This document shows positions 45,211-64,000 of a stretch of DNA of 64,000 bases, one piece after another. The stretch spans positions 46,048,723-46,112,722 of the forward strand of contig OX465584.1 in the NCBI GenBank assembly GCA_950022655.1, read 5' to 3'. Each line of letters opens with the position of its first letter. Within the stretch, counting starts at the first letter, position 1. A program made the position numbers and the translations under genes. The notes beneath the pieces are model-generated. The model had not been told where the DNA came from, did no database searches, and worked only from the letters and a program-made list of their open reading frames with translations. This stretch comes from Alentia gelatinosa. Taxonomy: Eukaryota; Annelida; Polychaeta; Phyllodocida; Polynoidae.

Positions 45211-45759
45211 CCTGTGTCGTTACTTACCAATGAGTGTGAAAAATGTGGAGTGCACTTTGGATACGGAGTAGAGACTGACTACAGGGGATTACTTGGCTCG
45301 GCTAATGCCTCCCGTCTTCACAGGGAGGTGGGTGTTCACGGGAGAAAACTTCACGGATTTGGGGTGTGTGAGTGAATTACTGGCAGTTTGAAACTGGGAG
45401 TCTGTGATATAACCTTGACATTCTGGACGGGGGTTTATCTAAAATTCCAGCAGAATCGTTCTTTATACTGTAATACAACACTCTTATTCTAGGGAAAAAA
45501 TCTCACTTCTTATTCAATATACCAAGGTCTCCCATAGTTTCAGATTCCATAGTACACTGTAAGTGTGTACGCACTGAGGGCAGGTTTTTCAGGAGAGTCT
45601 AAATACGAAGATATTCCAATGGATCTATCGAATTAAAAAAAAAAAAATTTAATTTAAACAGTTTAATGTTTATATACTCATCGTTGAGGGAGGGGGTGCT
45701 ATCATATGGTGTGACGGGATGGGGGTTAGTAGTATGAATTCCCAATGAACCAGTCACAG

Positions 45760-46095
45760 TCAGTGGTGTGTATTATCTTCAAGATCCTCAAATGTGTACT
45801 TGTCCTTGACTTTTTGATTTAAAGTTCCCAACGTGACATCAAACTGAAGTTCGACTGAAGGCTGGGCAGGCCGTGTGTTTAACATTATGACACTATTCAT
45901 AGATAATATATAACATAGATGAACACTTATATCCACCGTCTTTCCCACAGCTTCCATACTACGGTACACATGCATACCCCTAAATAAAGCGTACCATTTA
46001 CATCCACAACAGAAGACGGTCGGAATAAATGCTAAATAAACAAAAACAACGGGGAAAACATTTCCAGAGAAAATGTCGTCGGCTCTAGAAGCCAC
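45760..46095 (-). CDS. possible exon related to the one at 44732-45210
   Basis: A 111-codon minus-strand frame preceded by a plausible acceptor (GTGGCTTCTAG at about 46088). It has a hydrophobic segment (VFPVVFVYLAFIPTVFC) and an acidic end (KYTFEDLEDNTHH) before its stop. No family is recognised. Its start ATTTTCTCTGGA parallels the neighbouring frame. Confidence 0.2.
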   Translation of the reverse strand: MASRADDIFSGNVFPVVFVYLAFIPTVFCCGCKWYALFRGMHVYRSMEAVGKTVDISVHLCYILSMNSVIMLNTRPAQPSVELQFDVTLGTLNQKVKDKYTFEDLEDNTHH

Positions 46096-46099
46096 ATAG

Positions 46100-49000
46100 A
46101 GGCGTACGTATGGGGTATAGTTACATCAGAAACACTACTGTTCAATGTTGCACGGCTCCGATACGGGTTTACAGTTCACTCTCCCCAAATATCACCAATT
46201 CTTACCAGAATGCCAATTTGGTCTCACAGACAGGCAACTATGTTCGTATTGCATTTGGAGTTTGTTTTCCATTTTGCTAAAATCTACGAGTAACAAGGAA
46301 AAATAAAAGACAATACTTCTAAATTGCGGGAAAATAATTTCCAAGAAATACAATAAAGCAGTTAATGCAACACGGTTTCAACACTTGGGAATCTCTGGTC
46401 TCTAGAGACAGAGTTGATTAATGATTAAAAGAAGAGTAGTGTAGCTAAGTATATTCCCCAGAGGGCAACGCTCAGTAGTTAACTTCTATTGCTACATTTT
46501 CTCTGCACTAAATAAACAATAATGGAGGGACAAACCTATAAACCTAGTTGTATACCCCTTAATTCAATGAGATCAATGTGATATATATTTCATGAAACAA
46601 TGTACAAATGAATTCAACATCAAAACCACACAGGTGGAGAAGGCTCCTAGATAGACCTTCGTTGTTGAAGGACACTCCTTTCGTTTTAATAAATAGAAGT
46701 TAATAAAATTGCTCAAATGTGGTCTTGTTGGCCATTAATCTTCCTGTGTGGATTTGAAATTTGTGTGTGTGATGATGACAATCAAAATTAAAGTGGGATT
46801 TACCAACTGTACCTCAAATGGTATCGTTACACCAGAGTCTACCTTTGCGCTCTGCGTGCAAGGTCATCTTACCATTTCCTAAACACCATGTGGTGCTACA
46901 TAGGTTCGTCAAGGCTAAATAGTGGTCTTCAACACTTCCTATTCAAAAGGTTTCTTTGCCTGCATTATTGAATTAAGATTATTCACTGAAATAACCGGCG
47001 ATTTGTATACAAAAGGCTATTTCTGTTTCCTATACACAGTTCCTCTGTCTCATCCACCTTCAGAGAATAAAGACTACGCTAATGATAATACAGGTACCAG
47101 TGTTCTTCCTGGATTCAACCAGAAATGAGCCTCAAACATTGATTCAAAACTAGAGTCAGAGACAAGATGGTCCCTGCCCTTAAATCATCGTATTTTTCCC
47201 CTAGACATGAAGTGACACACATCACGTGCTTTCAAACTAAGTAGGTTGTCCTTTGTCTATCTGGAGTACATTTCGTATTTTTTGTTGTTTTCCCTTTTTT
47301 TTTTACAAAGCCTTTTGACATTGTTATCACAAGTTTATATGGCAAAACGAAATACGTGTTCTGAGGAGGTGAAGGAGGAAGGAGTGGGTCAGTGAGTGTT
47401 CAGCAAACTCTATACAGTGATTGGCTACACCGCACACAAACACCGCCTAGCGGTCTAGCACGACACTACACAGCAGTGCCTCCTTCTTGGTCAGAATAGA
47501 GCTAAAACAGGACTGGCATCGCACTCGCTCCTTAGACGAGTTGAGAAACAGGCAAAGTGTTCCAACCAATGATAGGGTAGAATCGAAAGACGGGTTAACA
47601 CGCACATCAAGCATCGTATCTGAAAGTTCTCGTCTCCTGTAGCTCTCTATATAACTACAAAGTTCACAGACATGGACCGGGAAAGCAAATATATCACCTC
47701 ATCGTTAGTTTCGTAAGCAAATAATGATTGAAAAATGGGTCATTGTATCAAGTACATGAGATAGGAATTATAGGGAGTTTTTGTGTGAGAAGTTCTGATT
47801 GGTGGAACCTGTCACAGGAGTGAGTGGCTGCGGGATTCTTGATGGTCCAATCAAAATGCGTGTTACAGAGACAAGAAGGCTGTAGAAGCTAAAGACTTGA
47901 CAACCCGTGATATATATAAACAGAACACGGAACTCGTTGAAGGTAAACGCGAGACTACATCAAGGACCCCTGTAAGCACAGCTTCTCCTGAGAAATTAAC
48001 GTAAATTCCGCCTTAGATCCATAGTCTTTGTGTTGGCTATCGCTAATCCAGTTCATAGTGTAACGCAGGGTAGGGAAATAGAAGCGGAGTAAGGAAGGGC
48101 TAAATAGAGACTACAACCCCCATAGCTCAGCTGATAAACACCTTGTGGAGTACATGTATACAATAACACACGCTGTGCTTACAACGGTCCCGCGCCTGTC
48201 ACTGGTTACGAGGACGTAAGGCCGAGTTACTACAAGAAACCTGCCCAACTCGCTACATCTCCTTAATCAGTGACCAAATGGCAGAGAGACGAAATATTAG
48301 AGTTGAAATCAAACTGGAACAAAGGAGTCTTTTTGTTTTCTACCCCGGACTAGGAGGGTGGCCACACAGCACACTCACCAGCTCCGTCTGCCCGCAGTGG
48401 TAAGTAGTGTGTGAGAGAGGAGGCGGGAGACGGAGCAGCTCGGAGCAGCTCACTCACGGAGACCGTGGTTCATAGCGTGCTGTGTGTCACAGATATGTAA
48501 AGTACCGGGCGGGGGTCACCTTCACATCTCACGGGCGGCGGCGCCCCCATCACATTCATACGGTCAACGTTAGATCAAGTGCACTTCATTGATGCAATGT
48601 ACAGGGGGTGGGGGTATGGAGGGGGCTGCTACTCGTGTGTAGATGTGGCTCGACTGAGCTAGCAAACAACAGGTGCTGATTTAGTGGCTATATTCTATTC
48701 TACTGACACCTAGCGGAAACAATGCAAGGCTCAAGCCAAGGAAACATTGGATCAGACAGTTCTTAACTTCCTTTAGATGTAGAAAAAAATAGTCTGAATT
48801 GAGAATAAGTAGCCTAACTATAAACCGGGTCCTGAAGTGATAGTTTTGTTGTTACATGTATGTATCTACAAAGAGCCCGTCCGCCCATAAGGTTGAAGAA
48901 GGTGTTGTTATCAAACATTGTACTTATTATGGAATGCTTTATCTCTTAAGGCCTTAAAGTAGAACAATCTTGACGCCGTCCTTCTGTGACAACCACACCT

Positions 49001-49438
49001 CAATCTCTAAACACATACGAGCATCTGGCGTGCTTCCATTCCTGACAAGTCTGATGAACAGAGGTACATACGTCTCTAGGTGTTCACGATATCGGGACTT
49101 TCTTCAGTCGCCACAGACAAGTGATAGTCGGCCGAGCTGTTTTTAAGAGAGGAACCTGTTGTAGCCGAGCGCAGGTTTTCTACGTGACGCGTGCCCGCCA
49201 CAGGCACCCGTCAGTGACTTGTGGAGCTGTGAGGTGAGGCTGACGACCTCCCGACCTGGCTCTGCCGCCTGCAGCGCCCCCGAGTGGTCGTCGAGTCAGT
49301 CACACGGGTGGAGCAGGAGCAGGAGCGTGGCGCCCTCTGTGGGGGGTGTGAGTGTGCGTGAGGACATGACGTGAAGCTCGTTCTAGGCGCGCGCCGCGTG
49401 ACGTCACTGCTGCTGACGCCACACAGAGACTGACGTCA
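46100..49438. other. intergenic DNA and probable kinase 3' UTR; no gene
   Basis: No exon is recognised. About 48100-49438 is markedly richer in CpG than the rest. Its right part directly follows the kinase stop codon on the minus strand and is the likely 3' UTR. A clear AATAAA on the minus strand close to the stop was not found. Confidence 0.35.
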
Positions 49439-56925
<7,487 letters not shown>

Positions 56926-56944
56926 TCATCATGATGTTAGTGTG

Positions 56945-57315
56945 CATAACAGCTCATGTCACTCTCCATGTACTTAACAGCTCATGTCACTCTCCATGTA
57001 CATAACAGCTCATGTCACTCTCCATGTACTTAACAGCTCATGTCACTCTCCATGTATATAACAGCTCATCTCACTCTCCATGTACAAAACAGCTGTCACT
57101 CTCCATGTACTAAACAGCTCATGTCACTCTCCATGTATATAACAGCTCATGTCACTCTCCATGTACAAAACAGCTCATGTCACTCTCCATGTACTAAACA
57201 GCTCATGTCACTCTCCATGTACAAAACAGCTGTCACTCTCCATGTACTAAACAGCTCATGTCACTCTCCATGTACATAACAGCTCATGTCACTCTCCATG
57301 TACAAAACAGCTCAT
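56945..57315 (-). repeat. 28-bp minisatellite upstream of kinase exon a
   Basis: CAGCTCATGTCACTCTCCAT followed by GTACATAA repeats every 28 bp (AGCTC at 56951, 56979, 57007, 57035 and so on), with some units shortened. It begins about 75 bp before the exon a acceptor on the gene strand. Confidence 0.93.
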
Positions 57316-58655
57316 ATTGTCCTTGTTCAAAACAGTACATTATCCAGGTAGGGCACCTTATTAGTACCTCGTGTAAATCAAGGGTGTAAATCAAGGTTCA
57401 AATATGTGTGTCACATAACTCTAACAGAATCACAAAACAGCAATGTCCTATGACCTCCTGGACCCTATCAAGCAAGTGCGCTTACAAAATGCCAATTGAG
57501 AAGGGAAGGGGAATTACTAGACTATCAAATTAAAAAAGAATGCTTGTTCGTTTGATTATTCCCACGTGCACCCTTCTTATGAATCACTCTGTAATCTGAT
57601 CTCTCCTACATGCAGTCTACGGCCCGCTCACAAGCAGCGGAATGACCTGCACGACACAGAATGTGTCAGCACGCACATGTCACTTTCCCACTTTCATGGT
57701 GAATACCTACACGTCATTCCCATAGAGGAGTTAGTTTTCACAGACCGATCTGCACAACCATCAACACACGGATATCTGAGGCAATATATTTGCACGGCAG
57801 CGCACGGCCAGTGCACTTGCTGATCTGACTTGTTGATTATGGAGATAGGAGAGGGCAGACGACCTTTGTCCGTCCGCGGGGCGGCGGCACGGCCCGCGGC
57901 CAACTCACCTGTCACCTCTGACATCTCATCTTTAAGGCCCCGACACACTGGTCCGACGCGATCTTCACAAGGTTACACAATGCGATAACAGGAGCGGTGA
58001 GGATCACATCACACCAGTGAACACGGGTATGTGAGCGTGTGCTATTATATACTACATGCTATATTATATACCTGTGCCCGTATGTCCTGTGCATACCCCC
58101 CGATGATACCCATATCACATCGGTGGCCGTAGGTCGTAGTTTGTGCTCACGTGAATTTTCTCAGGTACATAATCACACGAAAACAGGCTGAGTGTCTTAG
58201 TGCATCTTCAAAATAATTGGTAAAAATCAGATCAAAAGCAGTCGTATTGGTATACGGCTGTGTACTCCTAGGCGGCACCACTGAATTTGAATCGAATAGC
58301 ACCAGTGTGTATTGTATACCTATTCAATTCTGCTATGCCTGAATGAAACTGATTTGTTCTAAATCGTCGCCAATCCGGTTATAAAACATGTGCGACGATC
58401 ATGGGAACTGCGAGCGACGCCTGGAGAACGGTGTGTAGTCACACACTAGACGAGCAACTTACAACGAGGAGGGGGAATCACAAACTGAAGATCGTCTTAC
58501 CTGTGCATGATAAGTAGTTAATCCTTACTCCGCTAAGCCCCCTTGATAGCTATGCGTGAATGCTCCCCAATACACCACAATGGCCGACAAGATACTTGAC
58601 ATTAAAGATTGACATGACGTTTAGGCTTACTGCTTCCTCTTTTACGTTCCCTATG
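57316..58655. other. kinase intron or upstream region; no exon identified
   Basis: A GC-rich patch at 57880-57960 contains, on the minus strand, ATGTCAGAGGTGACAG followed by GTGAGTT, a start-to-donor arrangement that could be an alternative 5' exon. It does not resemble NDR N-termini. Confidence 0.3.
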
Positions 58656-58661
58656 CTCTAA

Positions 58662-59012
58662 CACGAGGGCGAGTGGATGGGCGAGTGGATGGGAGAGTGG
58701 ATGGCCGAGTAGATGGGCGAGTGGATGAGCAAGTGGATGGGTGAGTGGATGGGTGAGTAGATGGGCGAGTGGATTGGCGAGTGGACGGGTGTGATTGGAT
58801 GGGCGAGTGGATGGGCGAGTGGATGAGCAAGTGGATGGGTAAGTAGATGGGTGAGTGGATTGGCGAGTGGACGGGTGTGATTGGATGGGCGAGTGGATGG
58901 GCAAGTGGACGGGCAAGTGGATGGGCGAGTGGACGGGAGAGTAGATGGGAGAATGGATGGACGAGTGGATGGAAGAGTAGATGGGCAAGTGGATGGGCGA
59001 GTGGATGGGTAA
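58662..59012. repeat. 12-bp minisatellite
   Basis: About 29 units of GGGCGAGTGGAT with variants (GGGTGAGTGGAT, GAGCAAGTGGAT, GGGAGAGTAGAT) and a longer phrase ACGGGTGTGATTGGAT repeated twice. The unit is a multiple of three, which explains the long His/Pro/Ser-rich minus-strand frame at 58602-59135. Confidence 0.95.
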
Positions 59013-59212
59013 AGTCATCAAAAGGGCGGCATCCCCATCTACAGCCTTGACCATCATCATTTCCCGGTTACAACGCTCATCTGAGCTGCCTCTGCTAAAA
59101 CTACGACAAGAGGTGAACGAGGACGACGTCACCACACAGCTGGCGGCAATATCGCCATTTAACCAATATCACTCTCAACGTGATCTGGCTGGGGTCATGA
59201 GTATTGACTAAA

Positions 59213-59620
59213 TATGTATTTACTGTGTATCATGTACATCGGATAAAATATGCCTGCTGTACCACTTTCTTCTACATTAAATTATTGTGTATAATGTGCA
59301 TTGACTTAACATGCCCGCAATACTGCTTTCTTCTACATGTATTTACTGTGTATAACATGCATTGTTTTGCTAAGCCTGCAGAATGGCTTCACTCGACATT
59401 AATTTACTGCGTATAATAAATATTTGTTATGATAAGTCTGCTAAACTGTTTCACACCAAATCATTAATTCACTTAGTATAATACATATTTGTTATGATAA
59501 GCCTGCCGTACGGCTTCACTCGACATTAATCTACTGTCTATAATACATATTTGCTATGATAAGTTTGCTGTACTGTTTCACATCAGATTATTAACTTACT
59601 GGGTATTACCAGTATCCTAA
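59213..59620. repeat. degenerate 60-66-bp tandem repeat
   Basis: TTTACTGTGTATAATATGCA, TATTTGTTATGATAAG and CTGCCGTACGGCTTCACTCG-like phrases recur about six times with increasing divergence. Confidence 0.7.
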
Positions 59621-59624
59621 TTTG

Positions 59625-62520
59625 TATTCACTACCTGGGTCAGAGTGTTGATTTATAGAAATATCATATGCTTTGATTGTATGAGTTTAACTTCCATCCT
59701 TGAAACCTAGATTGAAAACGATATTGGAGTAGTGTTGTGAAAGACAAATATGACTTTACGATCTAAAGAAAAACTGATATGAAATTTCACTCATTGTATA
59801 TTTTTATACCAACAGCATTATAACTGTTTTTGGTCAAGACTTGATGTGACTTTTAAGCTAAAGACGAGTACTGATACTACAGTGATTCAATAAGGATGCT
59901 GGATGAAGCCCTCCCCACCCTTTCCGGCCCTGTAATGCGCTGATTAAGCTACCAGTCTATGCCGAAACCTGCCGCAATAGAGATCAGGCGGGATCGGGAA
60001 AAAGTGTATAAGCATAGCTAGTGGTGGGAGTGCCCAATGTTTTTTCTGTTAATTTTGGGCGCTAATATGATTTATCGCGCAATTAGATTCCCCATGTCAA
60101 GATATTATATGGTAGTCTTCTATGTATTAAAAAAAGACCAGAATTTATTTGACAAAACCTTAGTCTGGTGGAATCAGTACGCTATATATCCACGCCACAT
60201 CAGTGAGTCCGCTCTCTAAACTGAGACAGTAGAAACAGGAACACAAAATATACAGGCATCTCTGGTAGCTTCATCCATGAGAATTTCCTGAAAGAAAATT
60301 TACCTGAACTCAATTGAGAAAGAAAGAAAATAAAATAATACCTAATCATACATTAAACTAAGACAGTTTATATTATAATCAGTTGGTCTTTGGGTATCTC
60401 CTTGACGGGAAAACATTTTTAAGTAAAGGCCGTCGACCTTCTGCTATCTGTGATCACGTACATTGCTATCTTATCTCGGTCATGCAGAGATCTCAACTAC
60501 TGTAGATTACTAATAGTTGTTTTGCTGCTTATCAGTGTGTCTATGAGGATGTTATCCTGAAGTGATCAGAACATCCTTCTTATGACGAGATACTAAGACC
60601 AGAATGACGTGTGGCTTCCCTTTCCCTTTCTGACTGATGTCAGGGGCCAAAGACACGAGGCACTCCCATCTATAGTGCTCGTTCCACCAACACACAAGAC
60701 ATAGTGAGATTTGTCACCATTTGGTTGTCTTGCTAAATCTTGCTAGGTTTCGATAATCACGTGCACATTTGCTGCAATACATCAGTCTTGTTAAGTACCT
60801 TTGCCACATTCTTGCCGTAATAGGTCGTGGAATGCCACAATATGTTGGCACTAGATCTTGAGGCGTCACAGTGGTGGGGAACCAAAATATACACACAACA
60901 TTGCGAAAAAGTATCATCATGCATGACATATCACGACAAAGGTGGTAAAATATTTCGTGACACTGTAAGATATAACGAGCGATATAAAAGTTTAACACAG
61001 CAAATCCATTATGTTCGTGAAACCAGCACTTTAGTCATACATCTTTGTCTTTAGTCTTTTTTAGACTTCAGAAGAGGTAAATATCCTCTACTAAATCTAA
61101 GGTCACGACTTGTAAATCTAAAAAAAAGACATTGACCTAGTCACCCACACATAAACTTATCTTTTTTTAATTTGTGAAGGTTCGACTCTTGAGGCCGAAT
61201 AATGACGGAGAGAAGACTCGCAAACCTTACTCACTTCATTTACGGACGTGGATTCAGTTATAACCCGCTGAGATTTCTCATATTAATGCTGGATATGAAT
61301 GTTTATCGCATTTCCAAGTCAGTATTTTGTGTCAGCGACAATTACAGTAATCCTATCTCACCTGCCCAGATAGAAAGTCAAGTAAACACACATTTCCTTG
61401 GTTAATTATGGGGCACGGTTAGAGGCACAACCACTCCGGTCTCGTAATTCTGATTAGTATCTGTCTATGTGGGATGTCATATTATCAACTTACAAGTAGA
61501 ATCAGCCTGTGCTTATAGAGCTAATAGTAGTTCTTGAAAAACAAAAACATGTATTCAACCTAGAAATGTTTATCAGACTGCCACAATGATCATTAAGATG
61601 TTATAATGATATTTTAACTCGCAAACAGAATCCTTTTTCTGATACTTAAAGAACGTGTAAACGGTTCACGAGTGAATCAACCCCCGACCCACCCACCAAA
61701 ATAAAGAGAAAAGTATAAGAAGCTATAACGAACTTGTCTTTTTTTGAGGTAGACATAATACGGCCTCGACTATAACATATACATAATTAAGTTCTTGAGA
61801 TTTTCTAAGAAGTTTTACTCTTGTGGAGGCAAATGGAGAGTGTCTACGATCTACCTTGTTTCTAAATACACTACAGCAGTTTTAACAGTTTTAAGAAACC
61901 AACATAGCCTTCATATATACTACATACTAAAATCTGGCAGCATAAATAGATGTATAATAATTTTGCGATATACCCCCCCCCCCCCCCCCAAGTTCTTATA
62001 ACTGCCCTGTTTTAGATGAGGTTCAAAACTATGAAAACAAGAAGATGATCTCGTGAAAGCCTGGTGTTGAATTACAAACTTTAGGAAGATCGCTATGGCT
62101 CTGGCAGTATGATGTCAAACACAGAGCACGCCATGGTAACGGCGGAGGTAAGAAATTAACAATCCTTCAGGCAAGGTAGCATCACTGTGGGGAACACGTT
62201 ATCTTAAAAAGCCTTGTCAATTCAGTCATTTGCGCTGTGTTGGTCAGTTTCTCTGCCAGCACGCACTGGGCCGCCACCTTTCTGGACGGGGATGAATGAA
62301 GGACATCGAGCTACACGAGCCACCTGCCGAGGTGAATGTACTGCAGGGGAATTGTCAGCCCCACGAACCGAGCTACGAATCTACACGTCAAGGGTTACTA
62401 CATGCTCTAAGTGTCTGATGGCGGTTAGACGAGGCAAACACTGACGACCTGCGTTGGGGTTTGTTATTCTTTTCAAACAGAGAATCTGAGTGGAGAGGGA
62501 GCAGGGTGTTTGGAGCCCTG
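59625..62520. other. no gene recognised
   Basis: AT-rich, with short frames only. The missing N-terminal kinase exons were looked for on the minus strand and not found. A run of 17 C lies at about 61973-61989. Confidence 0.4.
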
Positions 62521-62524
62521 GGTG

Positions 62525-62818
62525 ACGGTACCATCATTTATCCTACCCCTCATATAAATCTCCATAGACTTAACATGGTGGGCCTGTATGCCTCGGTTAT
62601 GCCATAAAATATTTATATGCCACTGATGACATATGGAGTTAAAAACATGTGACAGGGTAGGATAAAATCTAAACATCACTCAATTTCATATAATTGTTTA
62701 CATGCCATTCGTTGTCTTCCGCTAAAGATATCACTCAACTCCGCTTCGTGATATCATTCCGCGAAGACAACTCATGCCATATAAACAATCATATGAAATT
62801 TCGTGATGTTTCATGATA
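62525..62818 (-). mobile_element. foldback (two-hairpin) non-autonomous element, copy 2
   Basis: Reverse-oriented copy of 18122-18393. It has a palindrome with about 50-bp arms (TCATATAATTGTTTACATG ... CATATAAACAATCATATGA) and the inverted pair TTATCCTACCC / GGGTAGGATAA around CCACCATGTTAAGTC in the opposite sense. The two copies show family-wide structure with sequence divergence. Confidence 0.7.
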
Positions 62819-63004
62819 ATCTACAACACGTTCAGTTTACAATACACCATCTCCACCCGCTGCCGACATGGACCCCCTCCCCCGGCCCCTCCAGTAGCCT
62901 CAGCGTGTTACATGACTTTAGCCTTAGGACGTGCCCAAAAGGCGGTCAGACGGTGGCAGTGGGGTGAAGGGGATGGGGGTGACCCCAATCCATTGAGCAC
63001 ATTG

Positions 63005-63330
63005 AGTTATTACATTTCAACCCAAATCTGACATGGCAAAGTCACCTTAGTGAGCATGTATCACATTAAAGTTACCCCATAAATAACACAATATTATCTT
63101 AGTTATCATGTATCCAGTTAAATTCACCGTATAAATAACACAGCATAGCCACATTAGTGAGTATGTATTATGTTAAACTTACCCCATAAATAACGCATCA
63201 AAATCACACCAGTGGGCATGCCACAGGTTACTACGATTTAAATCGTAGATACCATAGCAAAGTCAAGTCAGTGAAGGTAGTACATCTAACACCATAAATA
63301 ACACAGGAAAGCCATATAATTGAGCAGGTA
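63005..63330. repeat. degenerate 52-55-bp tandem repeat
   Basis: ACCCCATAAATAACACA and AGTGAGCATGTATCACATTA-like phrases recur at about 63074, 63126, 63181 and 63290. Confidence 0.65.
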
Positions 63331-63870
63331 ACTTCTACTGATGCTACTATCACCATGAATCCTTATCAACAGATATATTGGTATTAAATCTGGACAGAAA
63401 TCGTTTGATTATGTTTCTTATTGAACGCTTCGTGCTTGTCAAACGTGGAATTCTCGGAGTGAGCTACATGGGTTTTCTTGTAGCTGAATATTACATTTTA
63501 AAATTTGATATTCAGTATGAAAAACTATGCTGAAACCAACGATGAAACCAAACAGAAACCTAACAAAAATAGAACAATCACTGGTTGCTGGGCATTATAA
63601 GTGACTGCTCATTTCCGCTGACACACTTCCCATCACACAGTCCGACTTAGGCTCACCTTCAGCTCTCACCAGATGGCGACTGTTGACCTGTTTTAAGTAG
63701 CGGTAGTGACAGCGAGAACACATACGGAGTGACAGGTTCCACCCTCTACCAGACACCCGCACCACGGCCGCTCTATCTACACACAACATGCAACTTCCAC
63801 AGACGTGTGGCTCTAGACCGAGAGATGCTGTCAGCGTCAGACAGAGAACGTGTTCTCTGGCTAAGGAAGA
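63331..63870. other. no gene recognised
   Basis: A plus-strand frame opens at 63729 and runs into the terminal repeat. Upstream sequence is AT-rich without features. Confidence 0.35.
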
Positions 63871-63871
63871 C

Positions 63872-64000
63872 TTCTCAGACTCAGGGAGACATCCCAGATT
63901 CAGATTCTGAGGCTGAAGGAGAGTTATCAGATTCAGGGAGACATCCCAGATTCAGAATCTCAAGCTGAAGGAGAGTTCTCAGATTGAGGGACACCTCTCA
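63872..64000 (+). repeat. 52-bp tandem repeat running off the window
   Basis: TCAGATTCAGGGAGACATCC then CAGATTCAGATTCTGAGGCT recurs with 52-bp spacing (CAG at 63876, 63928, 63980). In the plus-strand frame beginning 63729 it reads SDSEAEGELSDSGRH. The unit is not a multiple of three, so a second copy is read in another frame. Confidence 0.85.

Noticed and set aside
57880..57960. ATG-to-donor arrangement on the minus strand as kinase first exon
   Set aside because: The encoded residues do not resemble NDR N-termini and no linking exon with the glycine loop was found.
58602..59135. 177-codon His/Pro/Ser-rich minus-strand frame
   Set aside because: Almost entirely the 12-bp minisatellite read in frame. 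No domain is visible and the flanks have no coding character.
61110..61200. tRNA-like GGTTCGACTC box
   Set aside because: No matching A box, acceptor stem or cloverleaf could be drawn around it.

Overview
The window looks like nuclear DNA of an invertebrate animal. Coding information is split into short exons with GT-AG introns, most of the sequence is non-coding, and it is crowded with minisatellites, small inverted-repeat elements and one intact tyrosine-recombinase retrotransposon. I cannot name the species. The minisatellite-rich introns and the Ngaro-type element would fit a marine invertebrate (amphioxus, echinoderm, hemichordate or mollusc), but that is inference.

Two host genes can be read, in convergent orientation. 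On the + strand, three exons (18909-19051, 26063-26222, 42452-42549) join with matching phases and end in a stop codon. A promoter-like block near 5.8-5.96 kb and a tiny candidate first exon (5976-6003) complete a 142-residue, mostly helical protein that I do not recognise. On the - strand, ten exons between 56871 and 49439 encode the C-terminal 363 residues of an NDR-family protein kinase (STK38/STK38L; Drosophila tricornered). All joins are in phase, and the ATP lysine, HRD, DFG, activation-segment Ser and hydrophobic-motif Thr sit exactly where human STK38 has them (K118, D212, D230, S281, T444). The N-terminal roughly 102 residues are not seen and probably lie beyond the right edge.

The 16-kb third intron of the + strand gene holds most of the mobile DNA. 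A 5.4-kb Ngaro-type retrotransposon (30210-35638, - strand) carries a Gag-like ORF, a reverse transcriptase/RNase H ORF and a tyrosine recombinase ORF, with split direct repeats in the order A1-ORFs-B1-A2-B2. The repeat copies are identical by eye, so it inserted recently. A canonical -1 slippery heptamer sits in the Gag/RT overlap. The same intron has a 160-codon orphan ORF, a 2.2-kb satellite of 37-bp units with a 481-bp higher-order period, and a hAT-like inverted-repeat element.

The most unusual pattern concerns splicing. Three separate exons, in both genes, have their 3' splice site embedded at the exon-proximal end of a tandem array whose units each repeat the acceptor AG|GT: 71-bp units before exons 2 and 3 of the + strand gene, and 42-bp units before a kinase exon. 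The rest (1-5.7 kb, 43.7-49.4 kb, 57.3-64 kb) is intergenic or intronic DNA with degenerate repeats and no gene I can defend.
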